Source: Actinomycetales bacterium
GTDB taxonomy: Bacteria; Actinomycetota; Actinomycetes; Actinomycetales; Dermatophilaceae
DNA length: 64,000 bases
Direction of reading: 5' to 3'
NCBI GenBank assembly: GCA_016715285.1
Contig: JADKAO010000002.1
Coordinates: 186,001-250,000 of the forward strand
In this document: piece by piece, positions 7,911 through 18,900 of the stretch
Layout: the number at the start of each line of letters is the position of its first letter
Position numbering within the stretch: position 1 is the first letter of the stretch
The notes under the pieces: model-generated
The model's database searches: none
What the model saw: the letters and a program-made list of their open reading frames with translations, nothing else
Told to the model about the DNA's origin: nothing
Translations under genes and position numbers: made by a program

Positions 7911-10298
7911 TCAGGCGCTCGCCACACGGGTACGCGCCGTCCGACCAGCTTCGTTCTGCGTCACCTTTACTGTGACCGTCGGCCCCAGCTCAGCCACCTT
8001 GGGCGCGTTCGCGGCAAAGGAGCGCAAACTGAGCGCACCCATCACCCGCCGCCACAGCGGACGACCCTTGCCCATCTTCTTTCGCGCTGCCTTGACTTCA
8101 GCCCAATATGCCTGCACCACAGTGTCATCGGGTTCGCCAGGGCCAAAGACACCACGGTCGGCTTGGTCAGCCAATGAGGCGACTCCAAAGGCCGCCAGGG
8201 CACGACCTTGCTCGTGCCGTGTCGCGGCAGGCATGACCGGTGCCCCAAAGTCGATGGCTCGGTCGACGATTTCGCGCCATCCGCCAGCTAGTCGAGTCGT
8301 CGCACTGCCGTGGCGCTGTCGCTTTCTCCGACGAAGCATCTTGGCCCCAAGGACAAGCACCGCGAAGGCCAACACCGCCGCCAGCGGAATACCAGCGACT
8401 CTCGCCACAGCCATCACCCAAGCGGGCCAGACAAAACCTGACTCATCGGTCTTGCCGCTGCGCATCGCACCCGCATCGGTGTCAAACAGGACATCCGAGG
8501 AGCCTGGCGGTCGCGAAACTTGCGGAGGAGGGACGATCGCCGCCTGGCGCTCCTGGATCGGGTCGTCCTCGACCTGATCTGGTTTCTTGGTGCGATCCGG
8601 CATAAAGCGTGTCTCGGGGATCGCCAGCCACGACCCACTAGCGGCAAGCACCTCCACCCACACGTGCACGTGCTCGCCCTTGATTTTGCCGTCGGCGGGC
8701 ACGACGGCACCCATGACGACGCGCGCCGGGATGCCCAGTTGGTTGGCGATCAGAGCAAATGTCGAGGCGTACTGCTCGTCATTGCCCACGAGTTGCTTGG
8801 CGTTGACGAATGCCGTGAGCCGACCCATGCTGTGCCCTGGCAGATATCGGGCTTCACCCGCGGCCGTGCCGTCACTGTAGGCACCCGTCGTCTGGAGATG
8901 TTTTGCAACCGCGAGAAGTTGCGCCGAGCGATCAGTCTGCCCAGCGCTCCATTTGGTTGCCTGCGGCGCAAGAAACTCTCCTGCGGCAGTGAGGGATCCA
9001 CTAGTGAGTTGGAGGGTCTCCCCACCGACGGCGACACGCGTCCCAGTGATGTCGATCTTGTCCCCTGCGCGGAGCCGATCAGGCACGATTCCTTGGCTCG
9101 CAGCTAGGTCATAGCGGAAACCATCGAGATGCCCGGACTTCGTGTCGCCCACGAAGTCCACGCGGGACACAGCGCCGGAAGCAGGCAGCCAGGGACTGAG
9201 ACCGCTCAGGGCGGCGTATGCCGGTTCGACAGTCACGGCATATGTCACCGAGTCGCCCTTGCCAGATTGGTCAATGAGCGACCCGACCCGCTGATAGCCG
9301 CCGGTCCCCGTCGCACCCGACGTCGGACGTTGTGCCGACCACACCGTGCCGTTGTAGTCATCGAGCGTCGCGAACCGCAGCCGACTCCCCTCCGGCAACC
9401 CGGTTACGGTGAGGAGTGGTTGGTCCCACAGAGTCTTGGCCCCTTCGGTGAAGCGACGGAAGCCTGCGACTGGACTGGCGTAAACCGCCGGGTCAAAAGG
9501 TGGTTCGATGATGGTCCGCAAGACAAAGCGCTCCTTGGCGCCAGCGCCTGGCATTGCTCCCGCGCCGGTGACCGCGACACCTGCAGCAAGCGCCATGAGC
9601 GCGGCACCGGTCCCAACCCGGGCCAATCGTCCGTTGCGATTCGCCGACGCCAATTGCACCACTCGGCGGCGGGTGCGCACCACCAGCCAGCACACCCCAA
9701 GCCCAGCGAAACCGAGCCCGACAGGGATCGGCGCCCCGGCCGACCGCGTCCCGAGCAGAATGACCGACGCTGTCAGCAATCCGAGCGGCAGCAGCGGAAC
9801 CCAGGCGGGCCGGACCCGGCGAGCCACCGTGAAGGTGATCGTGCCGCTGAGCAGCCCAAGGAGGTAAGGAATGGCAACGAGGGGGCCGGTGGTGTTGACG
9901 GGTGGAAGGGTCGTGACGAGGTCTTTCCAGCCTCCCACCGCAAGCTGCGACAAGCCCGTCACCGCAGCCGGGGTCGGGAGAATGCCGCCCAGCGAGTCTT
10001 CCCGCAAGGCAATCGCGCCACCGAGCAGGAAGTACGCGACCACCGTCAGGCCAGCAAGGACGATTGCCGGCTGACGCAAGACATTGGCGAGGTGGGCGAT
10101 CAGGATGCCCAGGACGATGCCGATAACACCAGCGACGAGATATAGGGGGCTGTCAAAGGTCTTCCAGAAGGCGAGCATGGCAAGGCTGCCGATGCCAGCG
10201 ACAAAGGCCGCGTCGATGAGGTCCGGTCGGCTAGGAGCGAGGGCCTTGACGCGGTCGATTGCTGACAACCCCGCAACGGTGGTGGCTGCCGTCGTCAT
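7911..10298 (-). CDS. TgpA/DUF3488-type membrane transglutaminase-like protein
   Basis: 795 aa: about six N-terminal transmembrane segments (residues 1-240), a large extracytoplasmic part, and a final membrane segment near residue 630 with a cytoplasmic tail. The transglutaminase core lies near residues 490-560 (NDEQYASTFALIANQLGIPARV, then EHVHVWVEV). The position normally held by the catalytic Cys before 'EQYA' is Asp, while the His motif remains, so classical cysteine chemistry is doubtful. It is the third member of a moxR-DUF58-transglutaminase operon, with a 4-nt ATGA overlap with the DUF58 gene. Such trios are usually tied to cell-envelope assembly. Its inclusion between a T7SS substrate gene and a giant surface protein suggests a linked role. 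Confidence 0.85.
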   Translation of the reverse strand: MTTAATTVAGLSAIDRVKALAPSRPDLIDAAFVAGIGSLAMLAFWKTFDSPLYLVAGVIGIVLGILIAHLANVLRQPAIVLAGLTVVAYFLLGGAIALREDSLGGILPTPAAVTGLSQLAVGGWKDLVTTLPPVNTTGPLVAIPYLLGLLSGTITFTVARRVRPAWVPLLPLGLLTASVILLGTRSAGAPIPVGLGFAGLGVCWLVVRTRRRVVQLASANRNGRLARVGTGAALMALAAGVAVTGAGAMPGAGAKERFVLRTIIEPPFDPAVYASPVAGFRRFTEGAKTLWDQPLLTVTGLPEGSRLRFATLDDYNGTVWSAQRPTSGATGTGGYQRVGSLIDQSGKGDSVTYAVTVEPAYAALSGLSPWLPASGAVSRVDFVGDTKSGHLDGFRYDLAASQGIVPDRLRAGDKIDITGTRVAVGGETLQLTSGSLTAAGEFLAPQATKWSAGQTDRSAQLLAVAKHLQTTGAYSDGTAAGEARYLPGHSMGRLTAFVNAKQLVGNDEQYASTFALIANQLGIPARVVMGAVVPADGKIKGEHVHVWVEVLAASGSWLAIPETRFMPDRTKKPDQVEDDPIQERQAAIVPPPQVSRPPGSSDVLFDTDAGAMRSGKTDESGFVWPAWVMAVARVAGIPLAAVLAFAVLVLGAKMLRRRKRQRHGSATTRLAGGWREIVDRAIDFGAPVMPAATRHEQGRALAAFGVASLADQADRGVFGPGEPDDTVVQAYWAEVKAARKKMGKGRPLWRRVMGALSLRSFAANAPKVAELGPTVTVKVTQNEAGRTARTRVASA

Positions 10299-11623
10299 GA
10301 ATTCACACCTCGCAACACGATGGGCAAGTCGGCCAGCCGCGCAATAGTGAGCAGCGTCGTGGGACCGAGCGTCGACATCCCGGCCTTGCTCGCGGAGTCA
10401 GCTCGCACCGCAACAACGGAAACCTGGGGCGGGAAATGGGCCGCAGCCTGGCGGATCCCGGTCGCGTCGCGAGCGGATCCGGTGATCATCACCACCACGG
10501 AGATGTCGGGGGCATGCTGGGTGAGACTCCGGGCCGCTGACATGAGCGAGCTGTCGTCAAGCTCCGCGCGCGCGAAAACGTCGAGGGCCACAGGCGGCTC
10601 GGGGCCGAAGACTGCGTGCTGACCAGCGGCGATGCTGAGATCCATCTCGTCTCGCACCGCCCTCACCGCGATCGACGCCCCAGCAGCGACAGCGATCTCG
10701 AAGTCCGCTTCCACGGCATACGAGCTGGTCTCGCAGTCAACGAGGACCGCGATGTGGGAGCGGCGGGTGTCGAGGAACTGGCGCACGAGGAAGGGCGACC
10801 CAGTGGGCGTGCCGGCCAGCTTGGCGGAGGAGCGCCAGTGGATGTAACGACGATCGTCGCCAGGTGCGTATTCACGCAGCGTGTGGAAGGCGAGGTCGGT
10901 CATCGACATGTCATTGGTTGCCTGGCCCTCGAGGTCGCGCAGGAGTCCCGACCCGACCGGGTCAACCGGCATGGTGCGAGGGTGGACAAACAGGTCGACC
11001 GGAGCCGTCCAGATCACACGACGGGACACCAGACCGAACGGGTCCCCACGGCCGGTGCTAACCGGACCGACAGGGAGCACCGCACGACGGTTCGTTGGGA
11101 TGACGACGAACTCTTCGTAGCTCTCCCCCGCTGACAGGGTGGGGAGATGGAACTGTGCCCGGCCCTCACCGATGGGCACCTCCAGGACGAGCGGCAGAAC
11201 CGGACCCTTGCCCTGATTGGCAACCGTGATGCGGGCCGCCGCCCCGCCGCCCACGGTGACGCGCTGGGGTTGGAGGTCGAGGCCGACCACCAACCGCATC
11301 CGACCGAGCGTCAGGAGGGCCGAAGCCAACACGATCACGAGACCAAAAACCGCCAAGTAGTACGCCTCAACCCACCCAAGCGACCAGCCAACCACCCACG
11401 CCAATGCCGCCACCGCGAGCACGGTCCACCCGACCGGGGTCACCGCCCGCAGCACTGGGGTCACGCGGGACGTCACGGGGGCCATCGCCCCCCACGCGGC
11501 GCGCGCCGTGCCGGCGACCTGTTCGACGATCGGCTCGATTTTGCGGTCGAGTCGCGCTACGCGGGCAGCGAGCGGAGCGAACGGGTTGCGCCGCAAGCGT
11601 CGCGTGGATCTCCCGGTTTCCAC
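10295..11623 (-). CDS. DUF58 domain protein
   Basis: Membrane-anchored DUF58 protein of about 442 aa. Two transmembrane segments (WTVLAVAALAWVVGWSLGW and YLAVFGLVIVLASALLTLG) precede the DUF58 signature 'LREYAPGDDRRYIHWRSSAK' and a von Willebrand A-like domain (IAVLVDCE). MoxR ATPases are thought to act as chaperones for the VWA-like domain of such partners. The start is uncertain. GTG at 11623 is the first usable start in this frame, yet coding-like sequence in the same frame reaches back to the moxR stop. An ATG at 11712 in another frame suggests a possible lost base between 11630 and 11712. Confidence 0.8.
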   Translation of the reverse strand: METGRSTRRLRRNPFAPLAARVARLDRKIEPIVEQVAGTARAAWGAMAPVTSRVTPVLRAVTPVGWTVLAVAALAWVVGWSLGWVEAYYLAVFGLVIVLASALLTLGRMRLVVGLDLQPQRVTVGGGAAARITVANQGKGPVLPLVLEVPIGEGRAQFHLPTLSAGESYEEFVVIPTNRRAVLPVGPVSTGRGDPFGLVSRRVIWTAPVDLFVHPRTMPVDPVGSGLLRDLEGQATNDMSMTDLAFHTLREYAPGDDRRYIHWRSSAKLAGTPTGSPFLVRQFLDTRRSHIAVLVDCETSSYAVEADFEIAVAAGASIAVRAVRDEMDLSIAAGQHAVFGPEPPVALDVFARAELDDSSLMSAARSLTQHAPDISVVVMITGSARDATGIRQAAAHFPPQVSVVAVRADSASKAGMSTLGPTTLLTIARLADLPIVLRGVNS

Positions 11624-11715
11624 GGCGGGACGCGGTTGGATGAGGCGCCGACGTCCCTCCGACGGGGCGCGCGGCCCCCTTGGGGGCGCGGTGGCTGCCA
11701 GGCTGGGACATGCCG

Positions 11716-12684
11716 TCAGCCGACTCGCTCGGTCGGAGCGACCACCTCGGCGAGGAGGTCGTCCACGATCCGCTCGACGGAGACCCCGGTGAAGAGCGCC
11801 TCGGGCTCGAGGATGAGACGGTGCGCCATGATCGGCAATGCCAACGCCTTGATGTCGTCCGGTAGGACGTAAGTGCGGCCTTGGCTGATCGCCCACGTCT
11901 TCGCGCATCGCACCATCGCGAGGCACCCCCGCATGGACAACCCAAGACGGACATGAGTATGCCGTCGCGATTCTTGCGCGAGGTGGCTGATGTAGGCCAG
12001 CACTGCTGGGTCGACGTGAACGTCGTTAGCCATGGTTGACATCTGGGCCACGGCGTTGGCGCTGATGACGGGTGTGACATTGGCTGAGCGGTCACGCGTC
12101 GCGGACTGAAGCAGCAGCTCCACGGTGACCTCATGATCGGGGTAGCCGAGGTTGGTCTTCATGAGGAAGCGGTCGAGCTGCGCCTCGGGCAGGCGATAGG
12201 TGCCTGCCTGCTCGATGGGATTTTGGGTGGCGATGACCATGAACGGCCGACCGACCGAGTGGGGCTGGCCGTCCACAGTGACACGGCCTTCTTCCATGAC
12301 CTCGAGGAGCGCCGATTGGGTCTTGGGGCTGGCCCGGTTGATCTCGTCGGCAAGAACGATCGTCGCGAAGATGGGCCCTTGGTGGAATTGGAAGGTCTGG
12401 CGCGCCTGGTCGTAGACGGTCACGCCAGTGACGTCGCTCGGGAGCAAGTCCGGCGTGAATTGGATCCGGCTATGGGTGCCCTGGACCGTGTTGGCCAAGG
12501 CCCGTGCGAGCTGGGTCTTGCCGGTGCCGGGGTTGTCTTCGAGGAGCATGTGCCCTTCGGACAGAAGGCACGTGATGACGAGGCGCACGGTGTGCTCCTT
12601 GCCACGCACCGCGACCTCGACATTGCGGACCAGTTGGTCGAAGGTTCCGGCAAACCATTGGGCTTGCTCACTGCTGACGGTCAT
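11716..12684 (-). CDS. moxR: MoxR-family AAA+ ATPase
   Basis: 322 aa. Walker A is DNPGTGKTQLAR, Walker B is VLADEINRASPKTQSALLEV, and sensor and lid regions follow (PFMVIATQNPIEQAGTYRLPEAQLDRF). The start is supported by AGAGGAGA seven nt before the ATG. It precedes the DUF58 and TgpA genes on the same strand and follows the giant Fn3/Ig gene after only 42 nt, which implies a single transcript. MoxR proteins are metal-dependent chaperone ATPases that act on VWA-containing partners, here probably the DUF58 protein. Confidence 0.95.
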   Translation of the reverse strand: MTVSSEQAQWFAGTFDQLVRNVEVAVRGKEHTVRLVITCLLSEGHMLLEDNPGTGKTQLARALANTVQGTHSRIQFTPDLLPSDVTGVTVYDQARQTFQFHQGPIFATIVLADEINRASPKTQSALLEVMEEGRVTVDGQPHSVGRPFMVIATQNPIEQAGTYRLPEAQLDRFLMKTNLGYPDHEVTVELLLQSATRDRSANVTPVISANAVAQMSTMANDVHVDPAVLAYISHLAQESRRHTHVRLGLSMRGCLAMVRCAKTWAISQGRTYVLPDDIKALALPIMAHRLILEPEALFTGVSVERIVDDLLAEVVAPTERVG

Positions 12685-12726
12685 ATCTCTCCTCTAAACC
12701 ATCGCTGCTGCTCGAAGTCCCTACCC

Positions 12727-12966
12727 TCACGGCGCGCTACCAGTCCATCTATTACTGACGGCACCGTTGTCGCAAATTTCCACCCATTTCCCTGGATTGA
12801 TTCCCCACCAGTTAACAGTCGTAATAAAGCCATTTCCTTGAGACCAATATGCGTATGTGGTCTGGGATCCTCCCGTCAGGTTAGGCGGTTCACGATCGTC
12901 TTCCAAGGCAGGCACGCCTGGTTGAAGCAGCCGTTGGTCACAGTCGAGACGATGCACGTCATCCAC
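12727..12966 (-). CDS. C-terminal tail of the giant Fn3/Ig-like protein (frameshifted fragment)
   Basis: The last 50 residues (TTYAYWSQGNGFITTVNWWG, then GKWVEICDNGAV) are aromatic- and Gly-rich, like the final beta domain of actinobacterial fibronectin-repeat proteins. They end 42 nt before moxR. Between this frame and the main body lies a short third-frame stretch (TCIVSTVTNGCFNQACLPWK). Two missing bases, near 12884 and 12992, would fuse all three into one C-terminus. It is very unlikely to be an independent gene. Confidence 0.6.
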   Translation of the reverse strand: MDDVHRLDCDQRLLQPGVPALEDDREPPNLTGGSQTTYAYWSQGNGFITTVNWWGINPGKWVEICDNGAVSNRWTGSAP

Positions 12967-15905
12967 GCGGTAGAGTAGATGCTCTTGTTGAATCAGACCA
13001 CGACAATGCGACAGTAGGCGGCGGTGGATCTGCTGTTTGAGTGTTGGAGTCGAGCTGACCAGGCACGGCGCGACCGGCGGTGTCGGAGATCGTCACGTGC
13101 GCTCGATCGGTGACCGAGTAGCCCACGCCATACCCGCCGAAGTTCCACGAATTCGCACCGACAGTCGACACGTCGTAGACATGGCCAGTGTCGGTCCACA
13201 CGTGGACATTGATTTGTCGACCATTGCCGTTAGCACTGACGTGCACTTGGAAAGTCGTCGGTCCATCCTTGCTCAAGGAAATCGACGGTGCCGCGATCGG
13301 GCCATAGGTATTGACATTGTTAGCTGGCGAGGTGGTGCAGCGATTCAACTCGTTACACAAACGCAGCGACACCGAGTAGTTCGTCCCATTTTGGGGCAGC
13401 GAAATCAATTGCCCAGAGAACGACTGCCCGCTCGGGCTGGCCGCCGGCAAACTGCCGCCGGCGCCGCCGTTGAGCAGCCATGTGACCGTCGACCCCGAGC
13501 CTCGTGACGCCGGCACGGCATACGTCATCGTTGCCTGGTTGTTGGTCCCTGTCGGCGACACACTCCACCCTCCCCATGCCGCGGGGGTGCCTGTGGCCTG
13601 GAAGGTCGAAGCCGCCCCCGCGGTCGTGTGCGCCGCGCCGCCGGTGGCGTTGGTGGCGCTCACCGAATACTGATAGGTCGTGCCGTCATAGGCGACGCCA
13701 GCGTCCTGGCAGTTCGTCGCCTGGACCGCGGCACAGATCACCTTCGCCCCACCGCCACCAGTGCGGTTGACCGTGTAGGTCACGGGGGTCGGGCCGTTGG
13801 GGTCGACCGCGCTCCAGGACACCGCCACCACGGCCTGCGCCCCGCCTGCCGTCTCCGTGGAACCGATGGTGGGTGCCCGGGGCGCACCTGGCGCACCAGA
13901 GGACTGCCCCTTCGTCGTCACCGCGGGTCCAGGGCCAGCGCCGTTGACCGCGATCACCGTGAAGTCGTAGACGTTGTTGTTGACCAGCCCTGACGGAGTG
14001 GCCGTCGTCTGGCCGCCGGGCACCGTCATCGAGCCGCCACCTGTCCACGAAATCCGGTACTGCTGCACCGCGGAACCGTCCACGGCGGCCGCACCCCAGG
14101 TGAGCGTGATGGCACGGTCGACGGGGTTCGACGCCGTCAGAGCGGTCACTGCAAACGGCACGGCGTCGGGCGTGACCGGTGGGGAGGCGGCACTGGGTTT
14201 GCTCCACCCCGCCTTGTTATGGGCCTCGACAGTGAAGGTGAGCGGGTTCCCATTGGGCACGCCCGTGATCGTGCAGGGCGAGGCCTGACACAGCTGGGTC
14301 TTGCCGCCTCCCGTGACCCGGTATTGGTCGATCGGCGCGCCGTGGTTGTCCGGTGTGCTCCACGACAGGGTGGCAGAGTGGCTCTGCAGCGCGGTGCCGG
14401 GCTGCACATTGGTCGGCGCATCCGGTATGCCGTACACGACGAGGGTGACGGTCCCGACGACTTGGCGGTCGGCGCGCGCGGTGTCGGCCACGTCGACTGC
14501 GGTGACCAGGAAGGTCATCGTGCCAAACGAGGTCGCCGCTGGGGTGAGCTTGACTGTGCCGCCCTCGCCCGTCGCAACCGCTGGTTGTCCCGAACTCTGC
14601 CGCACGCCAACCACGCTGAAGACCGGATCCAACAGTTTCGAGCGCATGTACTGCGCGAGTTGAACGGTCGCAGTGTCACCTTGCTTGATTCCTTCAAGAC
14701 GCACAGGTGCGAAGCTCGGTTTTGGAGCTCCGACGACGAGCACCGAGATGATCCCCGGCACGGCCTTGCTGCCAGCCACCGTGACCGAGATTTGTCCGGT
14801 GGCTCCAGGTTTGGCGGCACCTGCCGCGGTGACCTTGATCCGGTGCTCACCCGAACCCGCGAGCGACACGGCGTCGATGGGGGTCTTCCATTCCGCGGCA
14901 TACATCAAGCTCGGAAGCGTTGCACGGTCTGGAACCCACACGTGGCACAGCGAGGTCACGTCGAGCGTGACCGGACCGCCACCTTCGACGACATTGATGG
15001 GGTCAGTCGGGCATCGCAAGACAGGCGTCAGGGGGCCGACCTGGACGGGAATGGTCACAATCGCACGTTTGCCCTGCGGGTCGTCGAGCGTCGCGCCGTC
15101 GGTGACCTCGAGCGTGACCGCTCCGGGGCCGATGTAGTCCGCGGTCCCCCTCACGGTGAGCTTCGTTGCCGTTTCGGCACTCACACCAACTCCAGCAGCG
15201 GGTGAGGCCCACATCCGGTCCACCGTCGTCGCCATGACTGGCCGCCCAGAGGGTGACACGACATACTCAGCCAGATCCTTCGTGACCTGTCCGTTTTGCG
15301 GCACTTCGATCAACGAACCGAGTTTGACGAACGGCAAGCCAGCGCCCGCTCCAGGGACGAAAATCACGGCGCTCGCCGTTGCACCCTCAGAGTCGGTGAT
15401 TTCATATGGCACCACCTGCGGCTGCCCGGTCACCGGCAAGGTCACGGATCCCCCCGAGATTGATGCACCCTGAGCGCTGACCTTGGTCAGCTTGAGCGCG
15501 GTCTCAGGTCCATCAACGTCATAAACCCGACTCAACACATCGACCGTGGTTGTCGCAGCTCCGTCAACCTTGGCAACCGCGTCGACCGCCACGGGGGGGT
15601 TGTTGAAGCCTTCGCGCGCGCGCACCGTCACCGTTGTCGGTGCCCCCTCGCCGCCGTTACCAGACAGGGCGTAGGAGATCACTTGGACCGGAGCCTGGTC
15701 AGCCTGCACCGTTGTGAGCAGGGGACCTTGCTCGGTCAGAAGTGAGACTCCTTGTGGCAGGGCAGGGTTCGCTCGCTCGAGCGGCACCACGGCTGCCGGG
15801 TCACCCGCCGGCACCAGGTCGTTGCCCATGATGTTGATGTCAAGGTGGGCCCCCGGTTTACCCGTGACGACGTCAGGCACGGCTACCGGGGCCTGACTGG
15901 CCCCG
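12959..15905 (-). CDS. Giant Fn3/Ig-like surface protein, C-terminal half (frameshifted)
   Basis: The coding frame starts being meaningful at 'ASQAPVAVPDVV' near 15905. It holds cadherin/Ig-like repeats (NIMGNDLVPAG, VDVLSRVYDVDGPE), then three fibronectin type III domains (first: PDAPTNVQPGTALQSHSATL), and beta-rich C-terminal domains rich in Gly, Ser and Thr. The upstream 160 codons readable in this frame are nonsense Arg/Pro-rich sequence and should not be annotated. With the N-terminal half it would form one protein of about 2,070 residues, anchored at the N-terminus and displayed outside the cell. It sits at the head of the moxR-DUF58-tgpA operon. Seven single-base indels break the combined gene. 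Confidence 0.8.
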
Positions 15906-18900
15906 CGGGGACGACCGAGACCCGCACCACCGCAGCCGCGGTTTTGCCGTAACGATCTGAGACGACGTAGCTGAACTGGTCCGTGCCGCGCTGTCGGGAT
16001 AGGCCTCATACGTGAGCGATGAGGGCGAGGTTCCTCGGATGCGGCCGAGAGTCGGTGCCGATCCAATCCCCACCACCGATGTGGCGTCTCCGTCTGGGTC
16101 TTGCCCGGAACTGGCCACCGACACCGTGATGGTGTCACCGGCCGTCGCGCGTGCCTCGAGCGTTTGCGGAAGCGGCGCCTGGTTGGGCGTGGTGTCGGTG
16201 GGCTGAGGCTTGATGGTGACATAGGCATTGCCCGTCGACTGGTCACCCTCGTAGGTCTCCGCGACGTATTCGATGCGCAGGACCTTTTCGGCGTCAACCT
16301 TGGCGGGAGCGACGTAGCGGACGTTGTCGCCAGAGATATAGGCCCGGCCAAGATCGGCGTTCGCACCACCGTCGGCCGCAGCTGGATCACTCACGAGGAG
16401 TTGGCCCGCGTTGGGCGTGTCGACGATATTCGTGGCGAGCCTCAAGAAGGCCCCACTCTGGGTGGAATCATTCGCGAGCACCGGAATCAGGACGGAATCG
16501 CCGTCACGCACCACCGCGATGTCGTCGCGGGTCCGTGGAGGGTCGGGGATGACGGGGGGCAACTGAGTCACCGACACATCACCCTCCACACCGGAGGTCA
16601 TGCCGTTGCTGACCGTGTAGCGCACAACCTGGGGCGACGGCGTGATGGACTCCACGAGGGGCGTGATGCGTAGCCAGCGGCCGCGAATGACCGCGACTTC
16701 AAGTTGTTCGGGGTCGGTGACCGTTGCCGACTGGACCGTCAAGAGATGGCCAGCCGGGTCGACGTCATTGGCCAACACGTCGACCATCGCTGGCACGGAG
16801 CCTCGCAGCGCGGCCATGTCAGGCATCGTCACCGGGGGCAGAGGCTGCGCCGGGGGTGTGCTCACGTCAACCCGTATTTGACCCTGGGCAAACGGAGCCG
16901 AACCAAACGCGGCCGAATAGTCAGGAAGAAGGTCCCCGGTCGATAGCCGGTCAGGGTGGCCGTGCCGGTGCGGAGGTCTGTCTCGACCTCGAGTCCCTCC
17001 TTGGGAGCGATATTGCCCGCCAAGGCCAGGACCCGTGAGCAGAGGCGGGGTCCGATCCCGGCAGGTCATTGACGAGTGGCGACACCACAAACGCCTTGCC
17101 GACCTCGCCGCGCACAACATCAGGCTGAGTGGTGGCCGCGATCGCCGTCGCCGCCGCGGGGTTTGGCTCGCCACAGTGAGCGAACCATCAGTCGGCGGGC
17201 CCCTCCCGTCAGTCGCCTTGAACGAGATCTTCTGGGTGCCGTCGCCGTCGATGGGAGCGATGAACTCGAGTTTGCCATCGGGAGTCGCAGCGGCCGTGCC
17301 CTTGTCAGTCGTTGGCGAGACAATCGACACAGCGTCTCCGTCGTAGTCTCTCCAGTCGCCCACGATCGGCGTTGACACCGTGCGACCCGCAATGACCGTG
17401 GGAATCCGCTCGGTGAAGCCAGTGCGTAGCTGTGGCGGCTCGTTTTCGGTCAGCGAACGAATCTCGACCGATAGGGCGGCCTGGGCCGTGTTGCCGGTGC
17501 CATTGTCAATGGTGTAGGTCATCGACAGGTCCGACGCTTGCTCAGGCAGGGTCAACAAGAGTGACTGCCGGTCGGGAGCGATCGCGACAACCGAGCCAGC
17601 GAGGCCTGGGTCGGCCGTGATGGCCAAGACTCGGCCACCAGGGTCGGAATCGTTGTCGAGGACATGTAGCACGGTGGAGCGTCCCGGGCGAGCACCAAGT
17701 CGGTCTGGGGCCGCCTTGGGTTGCTGATCTTGCGTGGCGAGCGGGTTTTGGCTGCTCTCCTGTCGCTCGGCAGAGTTGTCTTTGGTCTTGGGCTTCAGCT
17801 CATCCCAGTTGTCCAAACTCCGGGCCGCGTCAACGTCGAACAACCGACCCGTGGCGACGTCGTTGACCACCATGAGGTCACGATTGACGCGAAACACCGG
17901 TCGAGACAGAGCCCCCGCACGATCCACGGTCAAGGGGACCGCGGCCTGTCCATTGCACGACTTGGCGACCGCTCCCGGGGTGCCCGCCCACGCCCCGTAG
18001 ACGCATGCGCCGATCCATTGCGGGGCCGCCGGCGCCCCTGTCCCAGCCTCGAAAAGCGCCTTCGGGGCACCGCCACCCAGCGGCACGGCATACAGGCCCT
18101 TGCTTGTGGCAACCACGACGTTGTCATGGCTGCCGCTCGGAAGCTGAAGACGCGTCTCAGGGTCGGCCGCCCCGAGACTGACGCTGGTGTTGCCGATGGT
18201 CAAGGTGGCGCGGCCACGGTCGAGAAGGACAGTCCGATCGCCTACCGTGGTGAGCTCGATGTCATCACCCGCGGCGGGCATTGACTCCACGACTGCTTCC
18301 GCGAATCCGGCCTCAGCGACCGGAAGCGTCACCACTTTGCCAGCTGAACTCGCCGCGTGCACACTCCCGTCCACGCCAATCGCCATCGCCATGGACCCGC
18401 CCACCGAGGCAGCCTGGCCACCGGGCGCCGAAGGAGACCCAGCCCCGAGCTCCGCGATGGACGGCATCGTCGAGTCCAGCGGGGACATCGTGACCGTCGT
18501 GGCATCGCTGGCATAGCGAGTCGCTCGGATTTTGCCAGATTTGCGGTCGAGGACGGCAAGCGAGCCCCCCCGGAGATCGACGATGCTGTCCGGAGCAAGC
18601 GTGACGGCCCGATCGGCGACGGCTACGCCGAGACCCACATCGACAGGCAGCAAACGCCCACCGGACTGATCCCAGGCGACCACGACAGAGCGATCTTGAC
18701 GAACATCTAACGCATAGTTGGTCTGCGCACCTCCGGGCGGCATAAAGACGTTGTCGAGCGCCTCGGCAGATTTGTTCAAACGCCCGAAGAGCCCGTCTTT
18801 GTCATTCGTCACCCAGATACCCGAGTCGTGGACGTCAAGCTTGCGAGACGGGTTGCCGTCCGAGAGCACCGCGAACGCAATGAGGGCACCCACACACACG

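Noticed and set aside
15906..16390. N-terminal 160 codons readable upstream of the giant protein's C-terminal half
   Set aside because: Arg/Pro/Ser-rich nonsense overlapping real coding sequence of the N-terminal half in another frame.
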